DNA of 41,026 nucleotides from Pseudomonadota bacterium (GCA_018902755.1 JAHIQI010000007.1:1-41026); one strand, 5' to 3'. Positions 1-8,577 are shown, counted from the stretch's first letter. The notes: generated by a model not told the origin, from the sequence alone. Program-made: numbers and translations.

Positions 1-19
1 GGGGGGGGCAAACCCCCCC
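1..19 (-). terminator. possible terminator stem downstream of the TRAP receptor gene
   Basis: A run of eight G, a four-base spacer and seven C can fold into a GC-only hairpin. It lies 26 bases beyond the stop codon of the minus-strand TRAP receptor gene. Any U tract would fall outside the window, so it cannot be confirmed. It could instead be a simple homopolymer-rich spacer. Confidence 0.3.
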
Positions 20-45
20 GCCCCGATGCATTCATACGGTCTGGT

Positions 46-1125
46 TTACTGCTTGCCGCCCATGTCGTTGGTGATCTTGTAGCCCAGGAACTCCTGGACC
101 TGGCCCAGGTACTCGGGGCCGATCTCCTTGGCGAACTGCTGATGGACCACGTTGCCCTGGAACTGCAGGGTTTTCAGGTCCTTTTCGGACAGATCCCAGA
201 ACTTGACGCCGGCCTTTTCCGCGGCCGCCTTCTTGCACGCCATCTCCTGGTCCTTGGTCTGGCCGCGGTAGATGGCGGCCTGCTCCTTGACCACCTTGGT
301 GAAGGTGGTTTGCAGGTCGGCGGGAAGAGACTTGAACCACTTTTTGTTGAAGATCCAGATGAACAGGCCCTGGGCGTAGTTGACGGGGGTGAAGTTCTTG
401 GCGACCTCGAACTTCTTGGTCAAAAAGCACACCAGCAGGGTGTGGTCCAGGCCGGTGATGACGCCCTGCTTCAGGGCGGTGGGCACGTCCGGCCAGGGCA
501 TGACCACGGGGTTGAAGCCCCAGGACTTGTAGAGCATCTTGTTGACCGCGGCCTCGGCGATGCGGAACTTCACCTGCTTGGCGTCGGCGATGTTCTTCAC
601 CGGGACGGTGGTGGCCCAGCCGTACTGGCCGTAGCCGGTGACGCTCATACCCATGATTCCCTGGTGCTCCATGCCGTCCAGGAAGTGCTGGTAAAGCTTC
701 TTGTTGGAGATGAACTTCTCCAACTTCTCATAGGTGTTGACCAGGAAAGGCAGGTTGACCAGACCCATGCGGGGGCCCAGGTTGGTGCTGGCCACCGAGG
801 AAACGGCCATGCCCTGGATAGCGCCCATCTGGAGCTGGTTTAGAACCTCCACCTCGCCGCCCAACATGGAGAAGGGCAGGTACTCGAAGTAGATCTGGCC
901 GTTGGTGGCCTTCCACAGGGCATCGCGGATGGCGAAGCCGGCGTAGACGCCCTTGATGGCCGGGTGAGAAACGTTGGAGACCTTGATCTTATACTTGGCG
1001 CCGGAATAGTCGAAGGCCGGCTTCCACTTCTCCACGGACGGCTTCTTGGCCATGGCCGCCGGAGCTACCAAGGCTATCGCCGCCAAGGCTACTACCAGCA
1101 CCACAAATACTTTGGAAAAACGCAT
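46..1125 (-). CDS. TRAP transporter substrate-binding protein, DctP family
   Basis: This is a periplasmic solute receptor of a tripartite ATP-independent periplasmic (TRAP) transporter, probably for an organic acid. The 359-residue protein begins with a signal peptide (about residues 1-26, ending in an AMA/KK cleavage site). The DctP fold is recognisable, with the conserved arginine region VKFRIAEAAVN followed by the PWPDVPTALKQGVITG segment that typically contacts the carboxylate and shapes the pocket. I chose the ATG at 1125 because GGGAGGGG lies just upstream; an in-frame start 13 codons earlier has no ribosome site. No DctQ/DctM membrane genes are visible, so they must lie beyond the left edge or elsewhere. 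The ligand cannot be told from sequence alone. Confidence 0.88.
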   Translation of the reverse strand: MRFSKVFVVLVVALAAIALVAPAAMAKKPSVEKWKPAFDYSGAKYKIKVSNVSHPAIKGVYAGFAIRDALWKATNGQIYFEYLPFSMLGGEVEVLNQLQMGAIQGMAVSSVASTNLGPRMGLVNLPFLVNTYEKLEKFISNKKLYQHFLDGMEHQGIMGMSVTGYGQYGWATTVPVKNIADAKQVKFRIAEAAVNKMLYKSWGFNPVVMPWPDVPTALKQGVITGLDHTLLVCFLTKKFEVAKNFTPVNYAQGLFIWIFNKKWFKSLPADLQTTFTKVVKEQAAIYRGQTKDQEMACKKAAAEKAGVKFWDLSEKDLKTLQFQGNVVHQQFAKEIGPEYLGQVQEFLGYKITNDMGGKQ

Positions 1126-1221
1126 AACCCCTCCCTTTTCGATTCGCTTGGCGAGTACACACAACGCATGGATTTCTCAAAGCAGGCCCTGCGAGCCGGG
1201 GCGCACCGCGCCGCTGGGGGC

Positions 1222-1238
1222 CTCCATAGGCTATGGAG
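1222..1238. promoter_or_regulatory. 17-bp perfect palindrome, candidate operator
   Basis: CTCCATAG-g-CTATGGAG is a perfect inverted repeat with a single central base, about 100 bp upstream of the TRAP receptor start and 85 bp beyond the stress-protein stop. Its size and symmetry suit a dimeric helix-turn-helix regulator. A second inverted repeat (AAGCGCCC / GGGCGCTT, 1240-1277) follows directly and could be a terminator stem for the stress-protein gene. Function is inferred only. Confidence 0.3.
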
Positions 1239-1323
1239 TAAGCGCCCGTGTTTTGCCTCCTCCTTCCGTGGGCGCTTTATTTGCCTTGAGAGTCTTTGAA
1301 AAGCCGCTTCGCCAGGCCGGGGC

Positions 1324-1815
1324 CTAGCGGGGCAAAAGCTCACTCTGAGCCAGTTTCTTACGTTGGTCCTCAAGCTGCTGCTGGCTGTGTTTGACCAGAA
1401 GGATAGGCGTCTTGCATTTCCATAACACGTTGTGAACAACACTACCGCCTAAAATCTCTTCCAACTCGCTGAATCCGCTTTGAGGAAGAATGACCATTTC
1501 GTAGCCACCCTCTTCCGCTTCCCGGCAGATAACCGCCGCCGGTTGCCCCTCCTCTATGCGGGTTTCATATTCAACACCCGCTTTTTGGAAGGGCTCGGCC
1601 GCCGCCTGCAACACCTTTTCAGCCCGCTTGCGCATGGAATCCTTGATGCGATTCTGGTCGTCGGGGCTGATGCCGTGCTGCTCCAGACGCTTGGTGTTGA
1701 CCACATTGAGCAGCGTGACCGCCAGGGGCATGCGCCAACTCAATTTGATGGCGTGCTCCTCGGCGGTGATGGAGTTGCGGGCGGTGTCCACTGGAATAAG
1801 GACCTTGCTTTTCAT
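1324..1815 (-). CDS. universal stress protein, UspA family
   Basis: This is a 163-residue single-domain UspA-fold cytoplasmic protein. It starts with the typical KVLIPVD strand and ends with the nucleotide-loop region around GFSELEEILGGSVVHNVL, followed by the closing strand TPILLVK. The usual G-2x-G-9x-G-S ATP-loop is only partly matched, so nucleotide binding is uncertain. A charged, glutamine-rich tail of about 17 residues follows the fold. The ATG at 1815 is preferred over a GTG two codons earlier because GAGG sits six bases before the ATG. It is followed on the same strand by the TRAP receptor gene after about 200 bp; UspA proteins often accompany TRAP transporters, so the two may be co-regulated. 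Confidence 0.85.
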   Translation of the reverse strand: MKSKVLIPVDTARNSITAEEHAIKLSWRMPLAVTLLNVVNTKRLEQHGISPDDQNRIKDSMRKRAEKVLQAAAEPFQKAGVEYETRIEEGQPAAVICREAEEGGYEMVILPQSGFSELEEILGGSVVHNVLWKCKTPILLVKHSQQQLEDQRKKLAQSELLPR

Positions 1816-2160
1816 GGTCACCCTCTAAGAATGCTGTAGGTCAAAGAGAAACTATTCAATACTGCCTTTTTTTGACCCTCAAATGCAAGCCCTGCCGCCT
1901 TTTGGGCCAGCCGGCAAGGGGCCGGGGCAAGACAACACCGCGCCGGGCGGGACATGATCACCACTCCGGTGCAGCGGGGAAAAAGGCCAAAAACCACTCT
2001 GGAGTGCCGTCATCGCGCCTGGGGACCATGCATCACCTTTCTTGGGGAGGGATGCCAGGACAACATAGCTACATTGAAGCTACTTACAAAAATGACGCTA
2101 TCAAAGCACCGCTAATAGTGTCAAGGTAAAAAGGCCTTATAATCCCTGGGAAACCTTGCC
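1816..2160. other. intergenic region, no gene seen
   Basis: This 345-base gap separates two minus-strand genes. The half next to the stress gene is AT-rich and should hold its promoter, but no hexamer pair stands out. Short inverted repeats such as CACTC-TG-GAGTG near 2000 are present. Open frames here lack codon bias and ribosome sites. Confidence 0.6.
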
Positions 2161-2958
2161 CTAATCAGTACAAGCCGCTGGTGGCCCAATTACTCCGTCG
2201 GCGGTCAGTGCTACTTGTAGGCCGTCGTGGGCAGCCCATATCTTGCCGCTGAAGTAGCCGGAGGCCGAGGCGGCCGCCTGGCGGGGGTCCACCACCCGGT
2301 AGAAGTGGCTGAGCAACAGGGCCCCCACCTGGGCCTGGGCGGCCAAACGGCCGCAGGCGGCGGGATGCAGGTGCCCCGGCTTGGGCTTCTGGTCGGTGCC
2401 CGCGCAATGGCAGATGAGAAGGTCCGCGCCCTGGGCGAAACGGGTCAGGCCCTCGGAGGCCTCGCTGTCGCCCAGGTAGACCAGGCTGCGGCCACCCGCC
2501 TCCAACCGCCAAGCCAGGCTGTGGGGGTGGTGCACAGCAGGGGCGGTGGTTATCTCCACCGCGCCCAACCGGGCCCGGCCGCCCGGCTCCAGCCAGCGCC
2601 GGGTCAGCACCTCGGGCGGCGGGTTAAGCCAATCGCCCCAGGCCTGGTTCAGGGCGGAGAGCAATGGCTCCAGCCCCTGGTGGGCCAGCAGGGTTATGCG
2701 GGCCTGGGCGGCCAGCTCGGGATCGTACTCCAGGGCGAACAGCAGGGGGATGAGGTCGGCCATGTGGTCCGGGTGGGGGTGGCTGATGATCACCGCGTCC
2801 ACCTCGGCCGCCCGGCGCCCGCCGTCCAGGAGGCGGCGCCAGGCCCCCTGCCCCAAGTCCATGAGGATTCCCAGGCCCCCGGCCCGCAGCCAATAGGCCG
2901 GGCCGGAGCGCTCGGCCCGCAGCTCGCAGGTGCCCGATCCCAAAACGGTTAAACGCAT
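2161..2958 (-). CDS. metallo-beta-lactamase-fold hydrolase, RNase Z-like
   Basis: A 265-residue protein of the metallo-beta-lactamase superfamily. The zinc motif HPHPDH is at residues 60-65 (H60, H62, D64, H65), a further histidine lies in APAVHHPHS, the bridging aspartate is in VYLGDSEAS and the last histidine in LLLSHFYR. The N-terminus MRLTVLGSGT is the usual first strand of the RNase Z/ElaC-like branch. That branch includes tRNA 3' nucleases, phosphodiesterases and uncharacterised hydrolases; no exosite arm typical of true RNase Z is evident, so a small-molecule substrate is more likely. The start has a strong AGGGAGGG site. It diverges from the exported-protein gene at 3098. Confidence 0.82.
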   Translation of the reverse strand: MRLTVLGSGTCELRAERSGPAYWLRAGGLGILMDLGQGAWRRLLDGGRRAAEVDAVIISHPHPDHMADLIPLLFALEYDPELAAQARITLLAHQGLEPLLSALNQAWGDWLNPPPEVLTRRWLEPGGRARLGAVEITTAPAVHHPHSLAWRLEAGGRSLVYLGDSEASEGLTRFAQGADLLICHCAGTDQKPKPGHLHPAACGRLAAQAQVGALLLSHFYRVVDPRQAAASASGYFSGKIWAAHDGLQVALTADGVIGPPAACTD

Positions 2959-3097
2959 GACGCCCTCCCTTTGCTTGTCTGGATTTTATAAAACCCGGCA
3001 TAATCAGGGCAAGCGTGGCGAGGCCATTGACCAAGGGGGAGCATCCCCGGTTAAAATGACCAAGCCCCCACTACGGCGGGCTGGGAGGAAAATAAAG

Positions 3098-3496
3098 ATG
3101 CGCAAAATCACCCTGGCTCTGGTCTTGGCCCTGTTGCTGCCGGCGGCCCTGTGTCTGGCCGCAGACCCGGCCCCCAGCGGCCTGATTATCGACAACCAGG
3201 GCCAGCGGATCACGGTGGAGCGTTTCGACAAGCTCATGGACAGCTATCCGTTCATGTACGAGGACTCGGAGAGCAAGGTTCCCATGAGCGACGTCAAAAG
3301 CCTGACCTACAACAACGACAACACCGTCACCCTGGTGAACAGCAAGGGCAAGAGCTTCAACGTTACCGGCCAGATGGGCATCTGCTACACGGACATGATC
3401 TACTATAAAACCAAGAGCCCCATAGACGGCAGCCTGCAAGAGCAGACCATTGATCCGTTCCTGGTTAAAAAGATCGTCTTTAACTGGAAGAAATGA
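3098..3496 (+). CDS. small exported protein of unknown function
   Basis: I do not recognise the family. The 132-residue product has a clear signal peptide (MRKITLALVLALLLPAALCLA, cleavage near residue 21), so it is periplasmic or secreted. The mature part is about 110 residues, rich in beta-forming and Asn/Asp/Lys residues, with single cysteines that are unlikely to form a conserved pair. The ATG at 3098 is chosen because GGAGG lies ten bases upstream and the signal peptide starts there; an in-frame ATG at 2930 has no such support. A possible promoter (TTGTCT, 18 bases, CATAAT) lies at about 2973-3002. It stands alone between a divergent MBL gene and a convergent PHP gene. Confidence 0.7.
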   Translation: MRKITLALVLALLLPAALCLAADPAPSGLIIDNQGQRITVERFDKLMDSYPFMYEDSESKVPMSDVKSLTYNNDNTVTLVNSKGKSFNVTGQMGICYTDMIYYKTKSPIDGSLQEQTIDPFLVKKIVFNWKK

Positions 3497-3498
3497 TT

Positions 3499-4353
3499 TT
3501 AGCCCAGGGCGTCCCGCGCCTGCTTGAGCCCGGTCAGGATCGTGGCGGGCACTCGCAGGGTTCCCTGACCCGCGCCCAGGCGGATGCCGGGCTTGTTGTG
3601 GCCGTGGAAGTCGCTGCCCCCGCTGACCACCAGGTCCAGGCGGGCGGCCATGTCCAGCAGGCGGCGCTCCTGGGAGGGGTTGTGCTCGGAGTAGTAGGCC
3701 TCCAGGCCCATCAGTCCCTGGTCTTTCAGGTCCTTGACCAACTGCTCCAGCACCGCCGGGTGCAGCTCCAGCAGGCCGGGGTGGGCCAGGACGCTAACCC
3801 CGCCCGCCCCCCGGATAAGCTCCATGGCCTGGCCGGGGGTTAGGCGCTCCTTTTCCATGTAGGCCGGGGCGCCCCGCTTCAGGAAGCGGCCGAAGGCCTC
3901 GCCGGGGCCGGCCACCACCCCCTTGTCCACCAGCACCTGGGCGAAGTGAGGCCGCCCCACCTGGCCGCCCCCGGCAGCCGCGACGACCTCGTCCAGGGTG
4001 ATGTCCACCCCCAGCTCTTGCAGGCGGGCCACGATCTTGGGGTTGCGCTCAACCCGGGCGGTCTGCACCCGCTCCAGGCCCTGCGCCAAGCAGGGCTCGG
4101 CCGGGTCCACCCACAGCCCCACCAGGTGCATGGAGCCTCCGCCGGGGCGATCCACGCTCAACTCCACGCCGGGCACCAGCTCCGGGCCGCCGGGCGTCGC
4201 CGCCGCCCTGAACTCGGCCAGTCCTTCGGTGGTGTCGTGATCGGTGAGGGCCACCGCGGCCAAACCGGCTTGGGCCGCCGCCTCGGCCACCTGGGCCGGA
4301 GGCAGGGTGCCGTCGCTGGCCGTGGAGTGGGTGTGCAGATCGATGAGTTTCAT
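3499..4353 (-). CDS. PHP-domain phosphoesterase (RNase AM / TrpH-like)
   Basis: The 284-residue protein is a PHP (polymerase and histidinol phosphatase) metal-dependent phosphoesterase. It opens with MKLIDLHTHSTASDG (metal ligands H7, H9) followed by LTDHDT (residues 36-41), a GVELSV glutamate, LAHPGLL and GGSDFHG near the C-terminus, which together make the three-metal site. This layout matches the YciV/TrpH group, whose characterised members hydrolyse 3',5'-nucleoside bisphosphates and trim 5' ends of RNA. The start at 4353 is set by the conserved first strand; the longer frame to 4389 adds 12 residues with no family match. The gene ends two bases after the stop of the convergent exported-protein gene. 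Confidence 0.85.
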   Translation of the reverse strand: MKLIDLHTHSTASDGTLPPAQVAEAAAQAGLAAVALTDHDTTEGLAEFRAAATPGGPELVPGVELSVDRPGGGSMHLVGLWVDPAEPCLAQGLERVQTARVERNPKIVARLQELGVDITLDEVVAAAGGGQVGRPHFAQVLVDKGVVAGPGEAFGRFLKRGAPAYMEKERLTPGQAMELIRGAGGVSVLAHPGLLELHPAVLEQLVKDLKDQGLMGLEAYYSEHNPSQERRLLDMAARLDLVVSGGSDFHGHNKPGIRLGAGQGTLRVPATILTGLKQARDALG

Positions 4354-4553
4354 GGTCCCAAAGCTAGCGCCACGGGGCCCGCTTGGCAACCGTGGATGAT
4401 CCGGATACGCCCTCGGGTTTTGGACGCCGTTGGTTTATTAATCTTGTTTGCCTAATTTTCAGCGTGTTACCCTGATACGAAGAGAGCAAAACATGGCATC
4501 CTGATTCACACACCCATGAACCATTTATACCCCGTGGGGGGTGGAGGGAAGTC

Positions 4554-4766
4554 ATGGCGGAAAAGAGAGTCGCCCGAGTCACCGAGATCATCGCCGGTAG
4601 CCCCAACAGCTTCGACGACGCCGTCGCGGCGGGCATCAGCCGGGCCAACGCCACCTTGAGAGGCATCACCGGCTTCAAGGTGCAGGATCAGAATATTTCC
4701 ATGGTGGACGGCAAGGTGCTGGAGTACCGGGTCCGTATGGAAGTGATCTTCGTCCTGGAGTCCTAA
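4554..4766 (+). CDS. dodecin-family flavin-binding protein
   Basis: A 70-residue protein that aligns over its full length with dodecins, the small proteins that assemble into hollow dodecamers storing flavin or CoA. It has the family pattern: a first strand (ARVTEIIAGS), the helix SFDDAVAAGISRANATLRGI, then FKVQDQN and DGKVLEYRV strands. The conserved glutamine that contacts the isoalloxazine ring is present (Q46). The tryptophan that normally stacks on the flavin is replaced by glycine (G40 in ITGFKV), so ligand choice may differ. GGAGGG precedes the ATG. It is monocistronic with a hairpin downstream. A role in flavin buffering fits the riboflavin gene elsewhere in the window, though that link is inference. 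Confidence 0.88.
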   Translation: MAEKRVARVTEIIAGSPNSFDDAVAAGISRANATLRGITGFKVQDQNISMVDGKVLEYRVRMEVIFVLES

Positions 4767-4783
4767 CCCTCGAACAATAAAGA

Positions 4784-4806
4784 GACCGCCCCCATTGGGG
4801 GCGGTC
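4784..4806 (-). terminator. intrinsic terminator, probably shared by the two convergent genes
   Basis: GACCGCCCCC-att-GGGGGCGGTC is a perfect 10-bp stem with a 3-base loop between the convergent dodecin and lipocalin genes. Read on the minus strand it is followed by TCTTTATTGTT, a fair U tract, so it best serves the lipocalin-side transcript. The plus-strand side lacks a clear U tract. A second smaller stem (TTCCGCC/GGCGGAA) sits at 4823-4840. Confidence 0.65.
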
Positions 4807-4862
4807 CCATGAGCTTTAGCCGTTCCGCCGCCTGGCGGAAGGGTGGTTTCGTATTGGTCGGC

Positions 4863-5402
4863 TCAGCGGCCCCAGGCGCAGTCCTGCAAGGTTTGGCGTA
4901 GGCGTTGCACCGGCCATTCCTTACGCTTGGCTATTTGAACCGCCTTTTGGTACTGCGCGCTATCCAGGCGGGGAGTGCGCGACAATATCCACAGATAGTC
5001 ACGATCCGGCGTACCCACCACCGCCCAGCGGTAGGACGGGTCCAGGCCGATGATCCAGTAGTCGCCGGTGAAGGGCCACTGGAACTGGACTTTGAGCCTG
5101 CCGCCGCCAGAACCGGCTACCACCCAGGCCCTGGCCTGGGCCTTGCGAGGCTCGCCCTCGGGTGAGCCCTCACGGCAGGCGTTTACCACCACCAACTCAT
5201 CCTCGTGCCGGGTGTACTGAGCGGTGGTGCAGGTGCAACCCTCCTGAAACCAAGCCGGGAATGAGGCGATTTCGTACCAGCGGCCCAGGTAGCGATCCAG
5301 GTCCACTGAAGAAACCGCCACGGAAGGGGGGGCCTGCGGCCCTGCGCATCCCACGGCCAAGGCCAAAATGGCGGCCAACAGCAGTGCCACCCAGCGACTC
5401 AT
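4863..5402 (-). CDS. blc: outer-membrane lipocalin lipoprotein, Blc-like
   Basis: A 179-residue bacterial lipocalin. The signal peptide ends in a lipobox (LAVGC, lipidation at the cysteine), and the mature protein has the lipocalin signature YLGRWYEIASFP followed by GCTCTTAQY and the strand pattern seen in E. coli Blc, which binds lysophospholipids and fatty acids at the outer membrane. The C-terminal part (RDYLWILSRTPRL) matches the last strands and helix of the family. Start choice is between GTG 5405 and ATG 5402; the stop of lon is immediately upstream, so translation is probably coupled. Its place after hsp20 and lon suggests a role in the envelope or lipid side of a stress response. Confidence 0.87.
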   Translation of the reverse strand: MSRWVALLLAAILALAVGCAGPQAPPSVAVSSVDLDRYLGRWYEIASFPAWFQEGCTCTTAQYTRHEDELVVVNACREGSPEGEPRKAQARAWVVAGSGGGRLKVQFQWPFTGDYWIIGLDPSYRWAVVGTPDRDYLWILSRTPRLDSAQYQKAVQIAKRKEWPVQRLRQTLQDCAWGR

Positions 5403-5405
5403 CAC

Positions 5406-7958
5406 CTATGCTTTCTTTTGCCGCGCCGCCTTCTTCTCGGCGGCAGCCTCGCTGCCCGAAGCCTGCGCCTTCTTGGTCCGCTTGGCCTTGGCTTGCTTCT
5501 TGGCTCCGGCCTTGGGCGTCGCCTTGGGCTTGGCCTTCTTGGCGCCCTTCACCGGCTCCAAGGCCCAGGCCTCCAACTGGCCGATGCGCTCGGCGAACTT
5601 GAAGGTCATCTTTTTCTTCACGTTTTCCGGCACGTCCACTAGGTCGCGCTCGTTGGCCGCGGGCATTATGATCATCTTGATGCCCGCGCGGTGGGCGGCC
5701 AGGACCTTTTCCTTGATGCCCCCCACCGGGAGCACCATGCCCCTGAGGGTGATCTCGCCGGTCATGGCCACGTCGCTCTTGACCGGGCGGCCGCTGAACA
5801 GGGAGAGCAGGGCGGTGAACAGGGTCACCCCGGCGCTGGGGCCGTCCTTGGGGATGGCCCCGGCGGGCACGTGGATGTGGATGTCGCTCTCGGCGTTGAA
5901 TCTGTCCTCCAGGCCGCAGGCGTTGGCGTTGGCCCTGAGGTAAGTCACCGCCGCCTGGGCCGACTCCTTCATCACCTCGCCCAACTGGCCGGTGAGCACC
6001 AGGGAGCCCTTGCCGGGCATGCGGCTGGCCTCCACGAACAGGATGTCCCCGCCCGAGGGGGTCCAGGCCAGGCCGGTGGCCACGCCGGGCACGGCGGTGC
6101 GCAGGGCGGTGTCGGGCAGGATGCGCTGGGGCCCCAACACCTCGGTCACCTCGGGCTTGTTTATCTTCACCGCCTTGGTCTCGCCCTCGGCGATGGCCCT
6201 GGCCGCCCAGCGGCACAGGGATCCGATCTCCCGCTCCAGGTTTCTTAGCCCAGCCTCCCGGGTGTAGCCGGTGATGAGCAGGGTCAGGGCCGCGTCGCTG
6301 ATGCTCAGTTGCTTGGCGCTCAGGCCGTGCTCGCTCCGCTGACGGGGCACCAGGTAGCGCTTGGCGATCTTGAGCTTGTCCTCGGCGGTGTAGCCGGGGA
6401 TCTCGATGATCTCCATGCGGTCCCTGAGCGGCGCGGGGATGGTGTCCAGCACGTTGGCCGTGGTCACGAACATCACCTTGGACAGGTCGAAGGGCAGGTC
6501 CAGGTAGTGGTCGCTGAAGCTGAAGTTCTGCTCCGGGTCCAGCACCTCCAAAAGGGCGCTGGAGGGGTCGCCCCGGAAGTCGGCCCCCACCTTGTCCACC
6601 TCGTCTAGCATGAACACCGGGTTGCGGCTGCCCGCCCGCCGAAGGCTCTGCACTATGCGCCCGGGCATGGCCCCCACGTAGGTGCGCCGGTGGCCGCGAA
6701 TCTCGGCCTCGTCGCGCACCCCGCCCAGGCTGATGCGGGCGAACTTGCGCCCCAGGGCCCGGGCGATGGAGCGGCCCAGGGAGGTCTTGCCCACGCCGGG
6801 AGGGCCCACGAAGCAGAGGATGGGGCCCTTCATGTCCGGGTTGAGCTTGCGCACCGCCAGGTATTCCAGGATGCGCCGCTTCACCTTGTCCAGGTCGTAG
6901 TGGTCCGCCTCCAGGATGGCCCGCGCCGCCTTGATGTCCAGGTGGTCCTCGGTCTGCTCTTCCCAGGGCAGGTTCAGTATCCAGTCGAGATAGGTGGTGA
7001 TGACGTTGTACTCGGCGCTGGAGGAGTGCATGCCGTCCAGGCGCTTGAGCTCGCGCTCGGCCTCGGCGCGCACCTGTTCGGGCAGGGCCTTTTCCTCCAG
7101 GCGCAGGCGCAGTTCGTCGGTCTCGCCGCCTTCGCTCTCGCCCTCGCCAAGCTCATCCTTGATGGCCTTTAGCTGCTGGCGCAGGTAGTACTCGCGCTGG
7201 GTCTTGTCCAGGCCTTCCTTGACCTGGTCCTGAATCTTGCTGCCCAGCTCCAGCACCTGGATCTCGCGGTTCAAGAGGGTGGTGACCCTGCGCAGGCGCT
7301 CGCTCACGTCCAGGGCCTCCACGATGCTCTGGCGCTCCTCGGCGCTGATGCTCATGGCGCTGGCCACCATGTCGCACAGGGCGCCGGGATGGTCCACGCT
7401 GGCCACCAGGGAGCCCAACTCGTCGGGCAGGTGGGGAGCCAACTCCAGCACCCGGCGGAACAAGGATCTTAAATTGTTAAGAAGGGCCTTGCTCTCCAGG
7501 TCGTCGGTGATGATGTCCTCCACCGCCTCCACCTGGGCCATGAGATAGGGTTCGGTGCGCAAAAGCTCCACCACCCGGAAGCGGGTGAGCCCCTGGGCCA
7601 CCAGGCGCAGGCCGTCCTTTTCGCTCTTGGCCATTTGCAGGATGAGAGCGGCCACGCCTATCTGGTGGATGTCGGCGATGCCCTTAACCTCTTCGGAGTT
7701 GATGTCCCCCTTGAGGGCCACCAGCCCCACGATCTTGTCCCCGCTCAAGACCTCGTCCACCAGGCCCTGGTGGCGGTGGTCGGAGACCAGCATGGGCAGG
7801 ACCATGCGGGGGAACATGCTCATATCCTTGACCGCCAACAGGGGCAGCAGCTTGGGCAGGGGAGGCCGGCGGCCCAGCAGGGTCTCGGCAAGGTCCGCCC
7901 CGTCGCCGATGCTGACGTTTACGGAATCTTCGGGTAAAAGCAGATTTGCATTGCTCAT
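5406..7958 (-). CDS. lon: ATP-dependent protease Lon
   Basis: An 850-residue LonA-type serine protease that degrades misfolded and regulatory proteins in the cytoplasm. In order: the N-terminal substrate-binding LON domain (about residues 36-230), a coiled linker, the AAA+ module with Walker A GPPGVGKT (385-392) and Walker B FMLDEVDK (449-456), and the peptidase domain with catalytic S708 (PKDGPSAG) and K751 (GGIKEK). The last 50 residues are an unusual lysine/alanine-rich low-complexity tail that is absent from E. coli Lon. The gene follows hsp20 after 19 bases and abuts the lipocalin gene, so the three are probably one transcript. The ribosome site (AGTGAG) is weak. Confidence 0.96.
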   Translation of the reverse strand: MSNANLLLPEDSVNVSIGDGADLAETLLGRRPPLPKLLPLLAVKDMSMFPRMVLPMLVSDHRHQGLVDEVLSGDKIVGLVALKGDINSEEVKGIADIHQIGVAALILQMAKSEKDGLRLVAQGLTRFRVVELLRTEPYLMAQVEAVEDIITDDLESKALLNNLRSLFRRVLELAPHLPDELGSLVASVDHPGALCDMVASAMSISAEERQSIVEALDVSERLRRVTTLLNREIQVLELGSKIQDQVKEGLDKTQREYYLRQQLKAIKDELGEGESEGGETDELRLRLEEKALPEQVRAEAERELKRLDGMHSSSAEYNVITTYLDWILNLPWEEQTEDHLDIKAARAILEADHYDLDKVKRRILEYLAVRKLNPDMKGPILCFVGPPGVGKTSLGRSIARALGRKFARISLGGVRDEAEIRGHRRTYVGAMPGRIVQSLRRAGSRNPVFMLDEVDKVGADFRGDPSSALLEVLDPEQNFSFSDHYLDLPFDLSKVMFVTTANVLDTIPAPLRDRMEIIEIPGYTAEDKLKIAKRYLVPRQRSEHGLSAKQLSISDAALTLLITGYTREAGLRNLEREIGSLCRWAARAIAEGETKAVKINKPEVTEVLGPQRILPDTALRTAVPGVATGLAWTPSGGDILFVEASRMPGKGSLVLTGQLGEVMKESAQAAVTYLRANANACGLEDRFNAESDIHIHVPAGAIPKDGPSAGVTLFTALLSLFSGRPVKSDVAMTGEITLRGMVLPVGGIKEKVLAAHRAGIKMIIMPAANERDLVDVPENVKKKMTFKFAERIGQLEAWALEPVKGAKKAKPKATPKAGAKKQAKAKRTKKAQASGSEAAAEKKAARQKKA

Positions 7959-7977
7959 GATTTACTCACTTGTAGAA

Positions 7978-8400
7978 CTAGACAGCCTGAACCTCGACAC
8001 TGGCCGCGCGCGTGCGTTTGGGCAAGACTATCCGGAGCAGTCCGTCGGACAAGCTGGCCTCCACCCGGTTGGGCACGATGGGCACCGTTATCCTGAAGGA
8101 TCGTACGAACTCGCCGGTTTCTATCTCCATGCGGTGGTAGCGTGCCCCGGCCACCCTTAGGGTGGGTTCGCGGCGGCCGAACAGGCGCACCACCTGATCG
8201 TCCACCATGATCTTGAGGCCCTGGCGCTCCACCCCGGCCAGGTCGGCAATGATGATGATCGCATCGGTGGTTTCCACGATGTCCACCGCCGGAGTCCAGG
8301 CCCCGTCGTCGCCACTCATCTCGGGCCGCTCCATATTGTGCAAAAGCCTGCGCATGTGCGCCCTTAAGGCCTCACCGGGAGGGGAGTAGTCTCGGGTCAT
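7978..8400 (-). CDS. small heat-shock protein, Hsp20/alpha-crystallin family
   Basis: A 140-residue ATP-independent holdase chaperone. The alpha-crystallin domain runs from about residue 35 (PAVDIVETTDAIIIIADLAG) to 135 and contains the hallmark A-x-L-x-x-G-L-L motif as ASLSDGLLRI. The short N-terminal arm and a C-terminal tail ending VEVQAV complete the protein; the usual I-x-I/V tail motif is loosely represented as VEV. The ATG at 8400 (MTRDYSPPG) has AGGAG eleven bases upstream; a longer frame to 8451 lacks support. It heads the hsp20-lon-lipocalin run and is divergent from dnaK, so the 299-base gap between them should hold both stress promoters. Confidence 0.92.
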   Translation of the reverse strand: MTRDYSPPGEALRAHMRRLLHNMERPEMSGDDGAWTPAVDIVETTDAIIIIADLAGVERQGLKIMVDDQVVRLFGRREPTLRVAGARYHRMEIETGEFVRSFRITVPIVPNRVEASLSDGLLRIVLPKRTRAASVEVQAV

Positions 8401-8577
8401 GGCTGTAAATCTCCTAAATATCCAACCTGCCCGCTGGAGCCCCCATAGCACCGGCGGACTACATTTACGTAATAAGGTAAGTACAGTTCCACTATAAGCA
8501 ATTGGCGGGGTTGGAAAAAAGCCCTTAAACGCATTTATCCACCCGGTAAGACTTGACTATGGCCCATTGCGACTTAC

